Source: Microvirga vignae (lineage in GTDB: Bacteria; Pseudomonadota; Alphaproteobacteria; Rhizobiales; Beijerinckiaceae). From it: DNA of 40,493 nucleotides. Within the stretch, counting starts at the first letter, position 1; the number at the start of each line of letters is the position of its first letter. The translations under genes and the position numbers were made by a program. The stretch lies in assembly GCF_001017175.1 (NCBI RefSeq), contig NZ_LCYG01000061.1:1-40493 (forward strand). The letters are read 5' to 3'. Below the pieces are notes generated by a model. That model had not been told where the DNA came from, did not search any database, and worked only from the letters and a program-made list of their open reading frames with translations. Of the stretch, positions 23,537 through 32,298 are shown piece by piece.

Positions 23537-24208
23537 ATGACACGCCCTCTGCTCATCGCCCCTTCTATTCTCGCCTCCGACTTCTCAAAGCTCGGCGAGG
23601 AAATCCGCGCTGTCGACGCCGCCGGTGCCGACTGGATCCATATCGACGTCATGGACGGCCATTTCGTGCCCAACATCACGATGGGCCCGGACATCGTGAA
23701 GGCGATCCGCCCACACACGTCGAAGATCTTCGACGTTCACCTCATGATCGCTCCGGTCGATCCGTACCTCGAAGCCTTCGCCAAGGCGGGCGCGGACATC
23801 ATCAGCATTCATGCGGAAGCCGGCCCCCATCTCCACCGGTCGCTTCAGACCATCCGCAAGCTGGGCAAGAAGGCAGGCATCGTCCTCAATCCGGGCACCC
23901 ACGAAGCCTCCATCGAGCCCGTGCTCGACGACTTGGACCTGATCCTCCTGATGACCGTTAATCCAGGCTTCGGCGGGCAGGCCTTCATCCCCTCCGTCTG
24001 CCCGAAGCTGCGGCGCGTCAGGGAGATGGTCGGCAACCGGAACATCGACATCGAAATCGATGGCGGCGTCACCCCCGAAACCGCGCCTCTGGTGGCGGAA
24101 GCGGGCGCCAACGTCCTGGTGGCGGGCTCCGCTGTCTTCAAGGGTGGCCCCTCGGCCTACGCTCCGAACATCGCGGCCATTCGCGAAGCCGCCACCAAGG
24201 CGCGATAA
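23537..24208 (+). CDS. rpe: Ribulose-phosphate 3-epimerase
   Basis: 223 residues, the family length, when started at MTRPLLIAPSILASDFSKLG. It interconverts ribulose 5-phosphate and xylulose 5-phosphate in the pentose phosphate and Calvin pathways. Catalytic and metal residues are all present: H35 and D37 in WIHIDVMDGHFVPN, H68 in FDVHLM and D175 in IEIDGGV, plus the phosphate loop VAGSAVF. The ATG at 23537 has no strong ribosome-binding site, but longer frames run into the mosaic repeat immediately upstream. The next gene starts 11 bp downstream and is probably co-transcribed. Confidence 0.94.
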   Translation: MTRPLLIAPSILASDFSKLGEEIRAVDAAGADWIHIDVMDGHFVPNITMGPDIVKAIRPHTSKIFDVHLMIAPVDPYLEAFAKAGADIISIHAEAGPHLHRSLQTIRKLGKKAGIVLNPGTHEASIEPVLDDLDLILLMTVNPGFGGQAFIPSVCPKLRRVREMVGNRNIDIEIDGGVTPETAPLVAEAGANVLVAGSAVFKGGPSAYAPNIAAIREAATKAR

Positions 24209-24219
24209 GGAGAAGGTCC

Positions 24220-24525
24220 GTGCGGCCGAAGGGATTGCTGCTTCTTGCCAGCTTTCTGATGCTGCCCGTGGGCGCAATCGCCCAGGCGGTGCCGAAGGTC
24301 GGCACATGCCCTTCAGGCTATTACACGAGCGGGGGCGCCTGCGCTCCCTCGTCCTCCGATCCGCGACCGGCCCTGCCGAAGGTGGGCACCTGCCCCAGCG
24401 GCTATCACACGTCGGGCGATTACTGCCTGGGCTCCTCCAGCAATGCCCGGCATGCCATTCCAAAAACCGGCTCCTGCCCGAGCGGCTACTACACGAGCGG
24501 CGATTACTGCCTGTCCACCCGCTGA
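24220..24525 (+). CDS. Secreted protein with three 28-residue Cys-pair repeats
   Basis: 101 residues. GTG start behind AAGGAGAAGG. Signal peptide MRPKGLLLLASFLMLPVGAI ending AQA. The mature part is three tandem copies of a 28-residue unit with core PKVGTCPSGYYTSGGAC (residues 25-41), PKVGTCPSGYHTSGDYC (53-69) and PKTGSCPSGYYTSGDYC (81-97), joined by Ser/Asn/Pro-rich linkers. Each unit has a Cys pair 11 residues apart, suggesting three small disulphide loops in the periplasm or outside the cell. I recall CPSGYxxSGxYC-type repeats in other Rhizobiales exported proteins, with no known function. It begins 11 bp after rpe, though a metabolic link is not obvious. Confidence 0.8.
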   Translation: MRPKGLLLLASFLMLPVGAIAQAVPKVGTCPSGYYTSGGACAPSSSDPRPALPKVGTCPSGYHTSGDYCLGSSSNARHAIPKTGSCPSGYYTSGDYCLSTR

Positions 24526-24565
24526 AGGCCGGCGGCGCAAGACTCCACGCATCTCCTCAAACGAG

Positions 24566-24598
24566 AACGCCGCACGTGATTGTCACGTACGGCGTTTT
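24566..24598 (+). terminator. Terminator between rpe unit and 1,239-residue gene
   Basis: Stem aacgccgcacgtga/tcacgtacggcgtt with one mismatch and a ttg loop, followed by TTTT on the plus strand. It lies between two convergent genes and may serve both. Confidence 0.8.
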
Positions 24599-24604
24599 CC
24601 ATCA

Positions 24605-27600
24605 TCATTTGAGGACTTCGCCTCGCGGATCGCATATCGCCCTGATCCGAGGCAGAAAGAAGTCGGCCCGATCGCTCCTGAAGCGCAGCGAACCATCCGC
24701 CTTAACGAACTCGAGCGCCCGCTCCCCGCTCGGATCCGCGATAGCGCGTACAGACCGAAGATCGGAGCAGACCATCGACAGGGGGCGTTCCGAGGGTGTG
24801 TAGACCATCTGGCTGAAGCCTGACTCAACGAAGTCGATGTGATCGTTATAGAGCACGAGCTCACCACCGACCCAGCTTCCCCCTCCGTTAGCTTTCTCCA
24901 TGCCCTTCTCGGTCATATCGATCAGGACGTCGCTGAGGATGCTGGCGCCCTCCCCGAGGACGGCGTCGGCGACGCCACCAACGATGGCCTTTCCGGTCTT
25001 CTTCACCTCCTCGTCGATCTTCCTGCCCACGATCAGCGCCTCGCCTTCGAGTGTGTCGATGGGCTTGGGCAGCGCCGACAGCCTCATGGGCGTCATACTC
25101 ACGACCGGGCCGGGAACCTGTGCGATCTTACTGACCTCTTGCTCGGCGTTGGAAGCGTCGGCCGCTCGAATGTAGTCGTACATGAACTTCGTGATAACTT
25201 TCACGGATGTGAATGCGACCTTGTATTCCGGTGACGTCATGGAACCGTAATCGGTCATGCTCTTCTCGGGGAAGAAATCCGTCTCGCTCACCGAGCTCAC
25301 ATCCGCGGAGAAGAGCAGGAAGTCCACCGGGCGGGCCGAGCCCTCGATGAGGGCCTTGTGCGTGTCCGTGCCGGCTTTGATAGGGGCCACGCTCTCGAAG
25401 GTCGCTCCTTCGATCGAGACCTTGAAGCCGTCGATATCCCCGTTCTGATTGAGAGTGGCCCTCTCGATCCTGCCGATCCAGTTTCTCAACCTGGAGACGC
25501 TCGATGCGCCGAACATTTGGCTCAAGGTTCTCTTGCGGTCCGCGCGCATGAGTGAAGCCTGAGATGACGAGGCCTTGTTGTAGCGGTCCGTATAATCCTT
25601 GAGCATTCGCTCGATAGAACGCTGCGAGTTGCTGCGGTCCGCGTGCGACGACACGGATTTTGCTTCGGCCCAGGCTTTTTCCTGCGCGATACGCTTGGCC
25701 TCGGCTTCCGCCTTGGCTTTTTCTTCCGCTGCAGCTTTTTCCGCAGCAAGCCTCAGCGCTTCGACGGCTTTTGCAAGCTGCTCCTGATCGACCCAGACGG
25801 GAAGATAGCGGAATGGCACGCCATCACGCTGCAGGGCTGCCGTCAGGCTCTTGAGCTCGCCAGCTTCGGAATAGACTGCGATGCATTCGCCTCGCTTGGC
25901 GGCGATGAATGCATCCTCGACCGACATGGCCCTGAACGCAGGCGCAGCCTTGAGCTCTTCCGCCAAGCGTTCTGTCGCGGATTGCAGCACCGCGGCATGA
26001 GCCGGCTCATTGCCTCCGGAAGTCTGGCACACGCTGCCCTGACCGTTGTTGAGCGCAACGAAACCGAAGCCCTTGGCCGAGCCGTTCTGAATGCCGTCTT
26101 CAATGGCCTTCAGGCGGTTTGCCTCTGCCTGGATGACAGCTTCCACATCGCCGCCGGTCACAGTGAACAGAGTTTTGAAGCTGCCCTCGTCGACTGCCTT
26201 CAGCAGCGCCACGACGTCGGAGGTCTGATCCGACGCCAACAGCTGCTTGCGGTTGAGAACAATCAGGTCGTAAGCCACAAGCCGGCTCGTATCGCAACGC
26301 GATAGTGGGAAACTGAGACGCTGCTGATATTTCTCGAAGCGAGCATTCGCGAGAACCGCAAATCTCTTCTCCACTGCTCCGTCATGCAGCTGGCAGATGC
26401 CGCTTTTGTCGCCCTGGAAGACGAGATCGCCTTTGAGATTGCGGACGAGCGTGGGCGCCTTGCCGGAGTCGTTGTAGAGGACCAACAGATCGGCAGCATC
26501 GCCCTCGATGATGAAGCGGTTCCTGTCTGTCGTCGCCTTGGCAACCCGGATGGCGTTCTCCGTATCCGTCTTCACCGCATCGTAGGCCATGACGATGCGC
26601 TCATGGCTCTCTACGCTCGGGTTCGCGCGAGCTTGTTCGATATCGCTCGAAAGACTTGCGAGTGCGGCCTTGACCGGCTCCGGCAGAGGCTGCGTTGCCA
26701 TGTCCCTCGCGAAGCTTTCAGCCTGCGCGACCATCTCGATGAGCTGACGCTCGCGCGCACGGCGGGATTCATAGCGATCGATCCGCTCGATCAGATCCGC
26801 ATAGGCGTCCTTCAGCTCTTCGAGCTGGCCGGCTGCACCCTGTTCACCCGATGGACCGTCACCACCGGCGACCGCCTGCGAGGCGCGACGCATCAGCCGC
26901 TCGGCCGTCTCGTCGGAGAGAATGCCATCCGCGGTCAGGCTCTCGGATGACTGGAAGCTGCTGATCGCCGTGCGGGTGCCGACGCCATAGACGCCATCCG
27001 CTTTCTCGGTGGAGGGAATGAGTCCCACGTCCTGCAGCATCTTCTGCAGCCGCACGTGCTCGTCGAGAGAGCGGCCCGTCTCGTCGCGGGCGGAGGCCGG
27101 TGCGAGTTGCACCATCTGTGCCTGCCAGAGGTCGCGCTGACGGCGGTACTCCGTGGCGATGCAGGGTGCAGCTTTCTTCATGGCGGCGGCTGAGAGATTG
27201 CCCTTCTCGGGCACGCCGCAGATCTGCAGAACCGACTGCGTGAAGGCTACCGCCTCCTGCTTGAACTCGTCACGCCGCTCCGTCACGCTGAAGCGCAGGA
27301 TGTAATAGGGGCGCAGCAGATCCACATCCAGTCGACGCAGGGTGTTGTCGGAGCAGATGATCCTGCCGAGCGGGTCCTTCACCTTCGAGCAGTCGAAGGT
27401 GGGACCGATGGAGTCATCCTCCTTCTCGACGGCAGCGACAGGCTGCGGCGGCTGGGACGCGACGGCATACTTGGCCTGAAGCGCCTCGAAGTCGCTGCGG
27501 ATTTCGGGCGGAAGTTCCCCTGTCGCCTTCTGCTCCACGTTCGCCTTCACTTCATTGAGACTGTCGAGCGAGGCGATCCGCACGCTCTCCGTTTCTTCGA

Positions 27601-28324
27601 AGCGTACGAGCGCGTTGTACCCGCGGCGGATCGTGTCGACGTCCGAGGACGAGACGGAGGCTTTGGGGTTGTTGGCAGCCTGAATGCGCTTGACCAGCTT
27701 CTGTCCCTGAGCCCGCACGGCATCGGAGCGGGAGGTAAGCAGTCCCTCGATCTCCGTGCGCAACGCTGCCAGTTCCGCAAGCATGCGCTGGCGCTGAGCC
27801 TGTGCATAACGCTCCTGCCGGCCTGCATCGGTTTCGAGATCGGCCAGAAGATAGGAGCCGTTGTTGAAGTAGAGATCGATAGCGGTGCGCACATCGGTCT
27901 GCGTAAGCTGTCCGTCGGAATCCTGCCGCGCGAAAACCTGATAGCAGGTGGATTGGACAGCCGATCCATTCTCGTCGTCGATCGTGCAGCGATACTTGGT
28001 CTTGAGCGCCGACGGCTCGAAGCGCGCGCACTCGTTCACGACCGGTGCAAGACGCGGGTCGTTGGGCATCACGCCGCCCTGAATAATGCTGGCGACGTTG
28101 GTCCTGTACTTCACCAGAGCCCTATTGAAGCAATAGACCCGCATCTCGGGCTGGTTGGCCCAAGCCTCTTTCGCGGCCTGAGCCTGGGCCGCGGCGATCA
28201 TTCCGCCGATGAGCCCGATGAAACCTGCCGCATTGTTCTGAGCCAGGCTGCTTGTGGCAGCAAATTGAGCCACGAAAACGCAAACAGTCGTTTTGAGAAA
28301 AAACCTTGAACGTCGACCGAACAC
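24605..28324 (-). CDS. Large exported multidomain envelope protein (LprI-like, peptidoglycan-binding)
   Basis: 1,239 residues, GTG start at 28324 with GGGGG upstream. Signal peptide to about residue 29 (RFFLKTTVCVFVAQFAATSS LAQ). Then a Cys-bearing region with an EF-like stretch (DSDGQLTQTDV, 135-145), helices 165-290, an LprI/DUF1311-like block FDCSKVKDPLGRIICSDNTL (310-329), a peptidoglycan-binding_1-like repeat (VGLIPSTEKADGVYGVGTRT ... DGILSDETAERL, 433-477), coiled coil 495-600, an alpha/beta-looking domain 605-850 with Cys at 644, 677, 766 and 814, an Ala/Glu/Lys helix 851-890, and a C-terminal beta domain (1150-1232, ELVLYNDHIDFVESGFSQMV) resembling GRAM/PH. The C-terminal parts I do not recognise. 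Single gene. A cell-wall role is inference from the peptidoglycan-binding segment. Confidence 0.8.
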   Translation of the reverse strand: MFGRRSRFFLKTTVCVFVAQFAATSSLAQNNAAGFIGLIGGMIAAAQAQAAKEAWANQPEMRVYCFNRALVKYRTNVASIIQGGVMPNDPRLAPVVNECARFEPSALKTKYRCTIDDENGSAVQSTCYQVFARQDSDGQLTQTDVRTAIDLYFNNGSYLLADLETDAGRQERYAQAQRQRMLAELAALRTEIEGLLTSRSDAVRAQGQKLVKRIQAANNPKASVSSSDVDTIRRGYNALVRFEETESVRIASLDSLNEVKANVEQKATGELPPEIRSDFEALQAKYAVASQPPQPVAAVEKEDDSIGPTFDCSKVKDPLGRIICSDNTLRRLDVDLLRPYYILRFSVTERRDEFKQEAVAFTQSVLQICGVPEKGNLSAAAMKKAAPCIATEYRRQRDLWQAQMVQLAPASARDETGRSLDEHVRLQKMLQDVGLIPSTEKADGVYGVGTRTAISSFQSSESLTADGILSDETAERLMRRASQAVAGGDGPSGEQGAAGQLEELKDAYADLIERIDRYESRRARERQLIEMVAQAESFARDMATQPLPEPVKAALASLSSDIEQARANPSVESHERIVMAYDAVKTDTENAIRVAKATTDRNRFIIEGDAADLLVLYNDSGKAPTLVRNLKGDLVFQGDKSGICQLHDGAVEKRFAVLANARFEKYQQRLSFPLSRCDTSRLVAYDLIVLNRKQLLASDQTSDVVALLKAVDEGSFKTLFTVTGGDVEAVIQAEANRLKAIEDGIQNGSAKGFGFVALNNGQGSVCQTSGGNEPAHAAVLQSATERLAEELKAAPAFRAMSVEDAFIAAKRGECIAVYSEAGELKSLTAALQRDGVPFRYLPVWVDQEQLAKAVEALRLAAEKAAAEEKAKAEAEAKRIAQEKAWAEAKSVSSHADRSNSQRSIERMLKDYTDRYNKASSSQASLMRADRKRTLSQMFGASSVSRLRNWIGRIERATLNQNGDIDGFKVSIEGATFESVAPIKAGTDTHKALIEGSARPVDFLLFSADVSSVSETDFFPEKSMTDYGSMTSPEYKVAFTSVKVITKFMYDYIRAADASNAEQEVSKIAQVPGPVVSMTPMRLSALPKPIDTLEGEALIVGRKIDEEVKKTGKAIVGGVADAVLGEGASILSDVLIDMTEKGMEKANGGGSWVGGELVLYNDHIDFVESGFSQMVYTPSERPLSMVCSDLRSVRAIADPSGERALEFVKADGSLRFRSDRADFFLPRIRAICDPRGEVLK

Positions 28325-28831
28325 TTAAACCCCCAGCCCTCTTCCGGTTTTCGCACCTTTTCAGAGCCAAGCTGTGAGCCTTACGAACACCTTTGCCGTT
28401 GTCTATACGTAACGAGGAAGAATCTGGGTAAGATTTTACCTAGAGTAAGCTGTGATGCGGATCGGCAACTCTATTGGTTTTTATTCTCAGTTCTCTCGAA
28501 ATAAAGTTGCCGCAACCACGGTGTTCATTGTCGCGGCAGCCGCTGCCTGAACAGAAAAGCGATCGCGGCGAACAAGGGTCATTCACGAGGCGAAAGCTCC
28601 GCCACTCGGAGCGGAGCCTCGATCGATTCATAAGAGAGATGCCGCCCTGAACGGGCGAAAACTCCTGGGTTCAACGCCCCCTGTTGAACCCGTCAAGAGA
28701 CGCAAAAAGTCATGGACCGTCAGCTTCAGGTCTCATGCCACAAGATATGATTCACAAAGCCTTACATGGCTTGCTTTCTCTCCGGCCATCACATAGCCAT
28801 CACCCAACATTTCGCCCGCTGGAGAAGTCCC
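28325..28831. other. 500-bp intergenic region with hairpin cluster
   Basis: Divergent gap between the 1,239-residue gene and purB. Positions 28,380-28,500 are distinctly AT-richer than their surroundings and are the likely promoter zone. From 28,586 to 28,691 there are three hairpins in a row (listed separately). Open frames in the region lack ribosome-binding sites and recognisable products. Confidence 0.6.
28586..28691. ncRNA. Hairpin cluster, small RNA or purB leader candidate
   Basis: Three stem-loops: a two-tier stem CGAGGC-gaaa-GCTCCG/CGGAGC-gga-GCCTCG (28586-28621), CGCCC/GGGCG (28643-28657), and a perfect 9-bp stem GGGTTCAAC/GTTGAACCC (28667-28691). None has a T-run, so they are not simple terminators. 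They end about 140 bp before the purB start. Function and strand are undetermined. Confidence 0.4.
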
Positions 28832-30145
28832 GTGATCCCTCGCTATAGCCGTCCTGAGATGGTGGCCATCTGGTCGCCCGAAACGAAGTTCCGCATCTGG
28901 TTCGAGATCGAGGCCCACGCCACCACGGCGCTCGCCAATCTCGGCGTCGTGCCGAAGGAGGCGGCGGAGAAGGTTTGGGAGAAGGGCTCGAAAGCCACCT
29001 TCGACGTGGAGCGCATCGATGCCATTGAGCGTGAGGTGAAGCACGACGTCATCGCCTTCCTCACGCATCTCTCCGAGATCGTTGGTCCCGAGGCCCGCTT
29101 CGTCCACCAGGGCATGACCTCGTCAGACGTGCTGGACACCACCTTCAACGTGCAGCTCGCCCGCGCCACCGATATCCTGCTGCGCGACATGGACGAGCTG
29201 CTCGCCGCCATTAGGCGTCGTGCCTTCGAGCACAAGGTGACGCCGACCATCGGCCGCTCGCACGGTATCCACGCAGAGCCCACCACCTTCGGCCTCAAGC
29301 TCGCCCAGGCCTATGCGGAATTCGAGCGGTGCAAGCTGCGCCTCATCGAGGCCCGGCGCGAGATTTCCACCTGCGCCATCTCGGGTGCCGTCGGCACCTT
29401 CGCCAATATCGACCCGAGCGTCGAGGAATACGTGGCCGAGCAGATGGGTCTCCAGGTCGAGCCCGTCTCGACCCAGGTGATCCCGCGCGACCGTCACGCC
29501 ATGTATTTTGCGACGCTCGGCGTGATCGCCTCCTCCATCGAGCGCCTGGCGACGGAAGTGCGCCACCTGCAGCGCAGCGAGGTTCTGGAGGCGGAAGAGT
29601 ATTTCTCGGCGGGCCAGAAGGGCTCCTCCGCCATGCCGCACAAGCGCAACCCGGTCCTGACGGAAAACCTCACCGGCCTTGCCCGTATGGTGCGCGCCTA
29701 TGCGCTGCCTGCCATGGAGAACGTGGCGCTCTGGCACGAGCGGGACATCTCCCACTCCTCGGTCGAGCGCATGATCGGCCCCGACGCGACCGTGACCCTG
29801 GACTTCGCGCTGGCGCGCCTGACGGGCGTCATCGACAAGCTCGTGATCTATCCTGAGAACATGCAGAAGAACCTGGACCGCCTCGGAGGCCTCGTTCACT
29901 CGCAGCGCGTTCTACTGGCCCTCACCCAAAAAGGCGCCTCCCGCGAGGATGCCTATCGCCTCGTGCAGCGCAACGCCATGCCGGTCTGGCGCGGCGAAGG
30001 CGAGTTCCTGACGCTTCTCAAGAACGACGCGGACGTGACGACGTACCTGACACCCGAGGAGATCGAAGCCTGCTTCGACCTCGGTTACCACTTCAAGCAT
30101 GTGGATACGATCTTCACGCGGGTCTTCGGTTCCGCTGGGGCATAA
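28832..30145 (+). CDS. purB: Adenylosuccinate lyase
   Basis: 437 residues. It acts twice in purine synthesis: SAICAR to AICAR plus fumarate, and adenylosuccinate to AMP plus fumarate. The fumarase/aspartase superfamily signature is SAGQKGSSAMPHKRNPVLTE (residues about 265-284), with the second catalytic block TSSDVLDTTFNVQLA and the histidine region IGRSHGIHAEPTTFG. The start is the GTG at 28832, giving (M)IPRYSRPEMVAIWSPETKFR, the family N-terminus, with GGAG 8 bases ahead. An ATG at 28766 would add 22 unrelated residues. It is followed by the CFA synthase gene at 74 bp. Confidence 0.95.
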   Translation: MIPRYSRPEMVAIWSPETKFRIWFEIEAHATTALANLGVVPKEAAEKVWEKGSKATFDVERIDAIEREVKHDVIAFLTHLSEIVGPEARFVHQGMTSSDVLDTTFNVQLARATDILLRDMDELLAAIRRRAFEHKVTPTIGRSHGIHAEPTTFGLKLAQAYAEFERCKLRLIEARREISTCAISGAVGTFANIDPSVEEYVAEQMGLQVEPVSTQVIPRDRHAMYFATLGVIASSIERLATEVRHLQRSEVLEAEEYFSAGQKGSSAMPHKRNPVLTENLTGLARMVRAYALPAMENVALWHERDISHSSVERMIGPDATVTLDFALARLTGVIDKLVIYPENMQKNLDRLGGLVHSQRVLLALTQKGASREDAYRLVQRNAMPVWRGEGEFLTLLKNDADVTTYLTPEEIEACFDLGYHFKHVDTIFTRVFGSAGA

Positions 30146-30179
30146 CTCCAGGTCTGGACATTTTTGCCTAACGCGCGAC

Positions 30180-30213
30180 AATCCCCGTGCAGGAGATCAA
30201 CGGCACGGGGATT
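30180..30213 (+). promoter_or_regulatory. Perfect 11-bp hairpin just before CFA synthase start
   Basis: AATCCCCGTGC (30180-30190) and GCACGGGGATT (30203-30213) with a 12-base loop that contains AGGAG. Only six bases separate it from the ATG at 30220. It could be an operator palindrome or an RNA hairpin that controls access to the ribosome-binding site. Confidence 0.45.
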
Positions 30214-30219
30214 GAGACC

Positions 30220-31470
30220 ATGCTGTCAGAGAAGATCCTCGCCACCGCCTTCACACGCGCTGTGAAGCGGGGCACCCTGACGATGACCACCGCCAAAGGT
30301 GAGACCTTCACCTTCGGCGATGGCGGGCTCCCGGAAGCCGCCATCCGGTTCACGGATACGGCGGCTGAGATGGCCCTTTGCCTCAACCCTGAGCTGAAGC
30401 TCGGCGAGCTTTTCATGGACGGCAGGCTCGTCATCGAGCAAGGCGACATCTTAAACTTGCTCCAGCTCCTGCTTCAGGACACACACGGCGAATTCGACGA
30501 CCTGCCCCTCCATCGCCTGCGCAAGATACGGCACTGGCTGACCATGCGCGGCGAGAACGATGCCCATCGCTCCAAGCGGAATGTCGCCCATCACTACGAT
30601 CTCGACGGGCGGCTTTATTCGCTCTTCCTCGACAGCGACAAGCAGTATTCCTGCGCCTATTTCGACCACCCGGATGCGAGCCTCGAAGAGGCTCAGGCCG
30701 CCAAGAAGCGGCACATCGCGGCGAAGCTCTTGGTGGAGAACGGCCACAGCGTGCTCGATATCGGCTCCGGCTGGGGCGGCATGGGGCTTTATCTGGCTCA
30801 GGTGGCTGGCGCGGGTTCGGTGAAGGGCGTGACCCTGTCGGAGGAACAGTTGGAGGTTTCGCGCAAGCGGGCCGCAACCGCCGGCCTTGCGGATCGGGTG
30901 CAGTTCGAACTCCAGGATTACCGTGCCACGATCGGCAGCTTCGACCGCATCGTGTCGGTCGGCATGTTCGAGCATGTGGGCCTAGCGTCCTACGATGATT
31001 ATTTCCAGACCTGTCGCAAGCTCCTGAAGGATAATGGCGTGATGCTCCTCCACACCATCGGAAGGTCCGGCATGCCCTACCCCGTCAATCCCTGGATTGC
31101 CCGCTACATCTTCCCCGGCGGTCACCTGCCGGTGCTCTCGGAGATGATGCCGGCCATCGAGCGCGCGGGGCTGGTGGTGACGGATATCGAAATCCTCCGC
31201 CTGCACTACGCCTACACGCTCCAGGCTTGGCGCGAGCGCTTCCTGGCTCAGCGGGACGAGGTGCTGAAGCTCTACGACGAACGCTTCTGCCGGATGTGGG
31301 AATGCTACCTTGCCATGTCAGAATCCGCCTTCCGCTGGCAGGATGCGGTGGTGTTCCAGATTCAGCTGGCCAAGCGCAATGACGTGGTGCCTCTGACCCG
31401 CGACTACATCGCCGAGCGGGAGGCTGTCCTCAAGCGGAGAGAGACCATGGAGTTCAAGCGTAGCGCTTGA
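30220..31470 (+). CDS. cfa: Cyclopropane-fatty-acyl-phospholipid synthase
   Basis: 416 residues. It methylates double bonds of membrane phospholipid acyl chains with SAM to give cyclopropane rings, a stationary-phase and acid-stress adaptation; peripheral to the inner membrane. Motifs: NVAHHYDLDGRLYSLFLDSD, the family YSCAYF (143-148), SAM motif VLDIGSGWGGMGLYLA (178-193), VTLSEEQLEVSRKRA, IVSVGMFEHVG and the C-terminal FRWQDAVVFQIQLAKRNDVV. The N-terminal domain is the usual CFAS substrate-binding part. A GTG at 30187 is in frame but lies in the hairpin stem; the ATG at 30220 is preferred. The symbol denotes the family; alphaproteobacteria often have two or more copies. Confidence 0.93.
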   Translation: MLSEKILATAFTRAVKRGTLTMTTAKGETFTFGDGGLPEAAIRFTDTAAEMALCLNPELKLGELFMDGRLVIEQGDILNLLQLLLQDTHGEFDDLPLHRLRKIRHWLTMRGENDAHRSKRNVAHHYDLDGRLYSLFLDSDKQYSCAYFDHPDASLEEAQAAKKRHIAAKLLVENGHSVLDIGSGWGGMGLYLAQVAGAGSVKGVTLSEEQLEVSRKRAATAGLADRVQFELQDYRATIGSFDRIVSVGMFEHVGLASYDDYFQTCRKLLKDNGVMLLHTIGRSGMPYPVNPWIARYIFPGGHLPVLSEMMPAIERAGLVVTDIEILRLHYAYTLQAWRERFLAQRDEVLKLYDERFCRMWECYLAMSESAFRWQDAVVFQIQLAKRNDVVPLTRDYIAEREAVLKRRETMEFKRSA

Positions 31471-31501
31471 ACCGACAAGGGTGCGCCTTTATCTCCGAGG
31501 C

Positions 31502-32056
31502 ATGAAAACCTCCGATTGCGATATCCTCATCGTCCCAGGCTATGAAAACTCCGGTGTCGACCATTGGCAGAGCCGGTGGGAGCGTCAGCTCTCGACCGCC
31601 TGGCGGGTCGAGCAGGAGAACTGGGATGCTCCCAACAAGGACAAATGGGTGGAGCGCATCGCCAAAGACGTGAAGCGCGCCGAAAGGCCCGTGGTCCTGG
31701 TCGGTCACAGCCTCGGCGTTCTGGCCATCGTTCATGCGGCTCCGCTCCTGCCGGCGAACAAGGTGCAGGGCGCCTTTCTGGTTAGCATGCCGGATGTGGA
31801 GAGGCCCGATTTTATCCCTGCAATCGACCGTGCCTTCGCACCGATCCCGCGAGATCCCCTGCCCTTCCCTTCGGTGCTCGTGGCAAGCCGTACGGACCCG
31901 CATTGCGACTACGAGAAGGCGGAGGACATTGCCTATGCCTGGGGCTCGGCCATCGTCGATGCAGGCGACGCCGGCCACCTCAACACGGCCAGCGGCCACG
32001 GCCCCTGGCCCGAAGGTCTCATGCGCTTTGCGGGTTTCCTGAAACGCTTGGGCTGA
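31502..32056 (+). CDS. RBBP9/YdeN-type serine hydrolase
   Basis: 184 residues. Alpha/beta hydrolase of the small RBBP9 family: N-terminal CDILIVPGYENSGVDHWQSR, nucleophile S70 in VVLVGHSLGVLA, D132 in VASRTDPHCDY and H159 in DAGDAGHLNTASGHGPWPEG, which also carries the family C-terminal block. Substrate unknown; such enzymes hydrolyse small esters in the cytoplasm. The ATG at 31502 sits behind CGAGGC. It is 31 bp after the CFA synthase stop and could be transcribed with it. Confidence 0.9.
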   Translation: MKTSDCDILIVPGYENSGVDHWQSRWERQLSTAWRVEQENWDAPNKDKWVERIAKDVKRAERPVVLVGHSLGVLAIVHAAPLLPANKVQGAFLVSMPDVERPDFIPAIDRAFAPIPRDPLPFPSVLVASRTDPHCDYEKAEDIAYAWGSAIVDAGDAGHLNTASGHGPWPEGLMRFAGFLKRLG

Positions 32057-32080
32057 AGCGCGCGACCAATGCCGGACGCC

Positions 32081-32187
32081 CCGTCATCCCCGGCCTTGTG
32101 CCGGGGACCCAGGTCTTTAATTCGCCTCAAGACGTGGATGGCCGGGACTGATCCCCGGATCCAGTCCGGGGACGGCCATGACGGGCG
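32081..32187. repeat. WPGLTRPS-type palindromic repeat, copy 4
   Basis: ccgtcatccccggccttgtg and partner ggccgggactgatccccgga, then cagtccggggacggccatgacgg. Three nested arms, so it can refold in alternative ways. It lies after the RBBP9-type hydrolase and may end its transcript. Confidence 0.85.
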
Positions 32188-32298
32188 ACTAGCTCACTTC
32201 TCACTTTCAACATGACGAAAAGTTCATGCGGGAGTCATCCGGCCGAGAGCAGGACGCGAGCAATCTCATCTTCATCGGTGTTCAAGGAGGATACCCGC

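Noticed and set aside
24297..24513. Tandem repeats considered as a CRISPR array
   Set aside because: The period is 84 bp, in frame, with conserved codons for a Cys-pair unit behind a signal peptide; it is a repetitive protein gene.
28325..28831. Purine riboswitch upstream of purB
   Set aside because: The hairpins do not show the conserved purine-riboswitch junction or loop sequences that I know.
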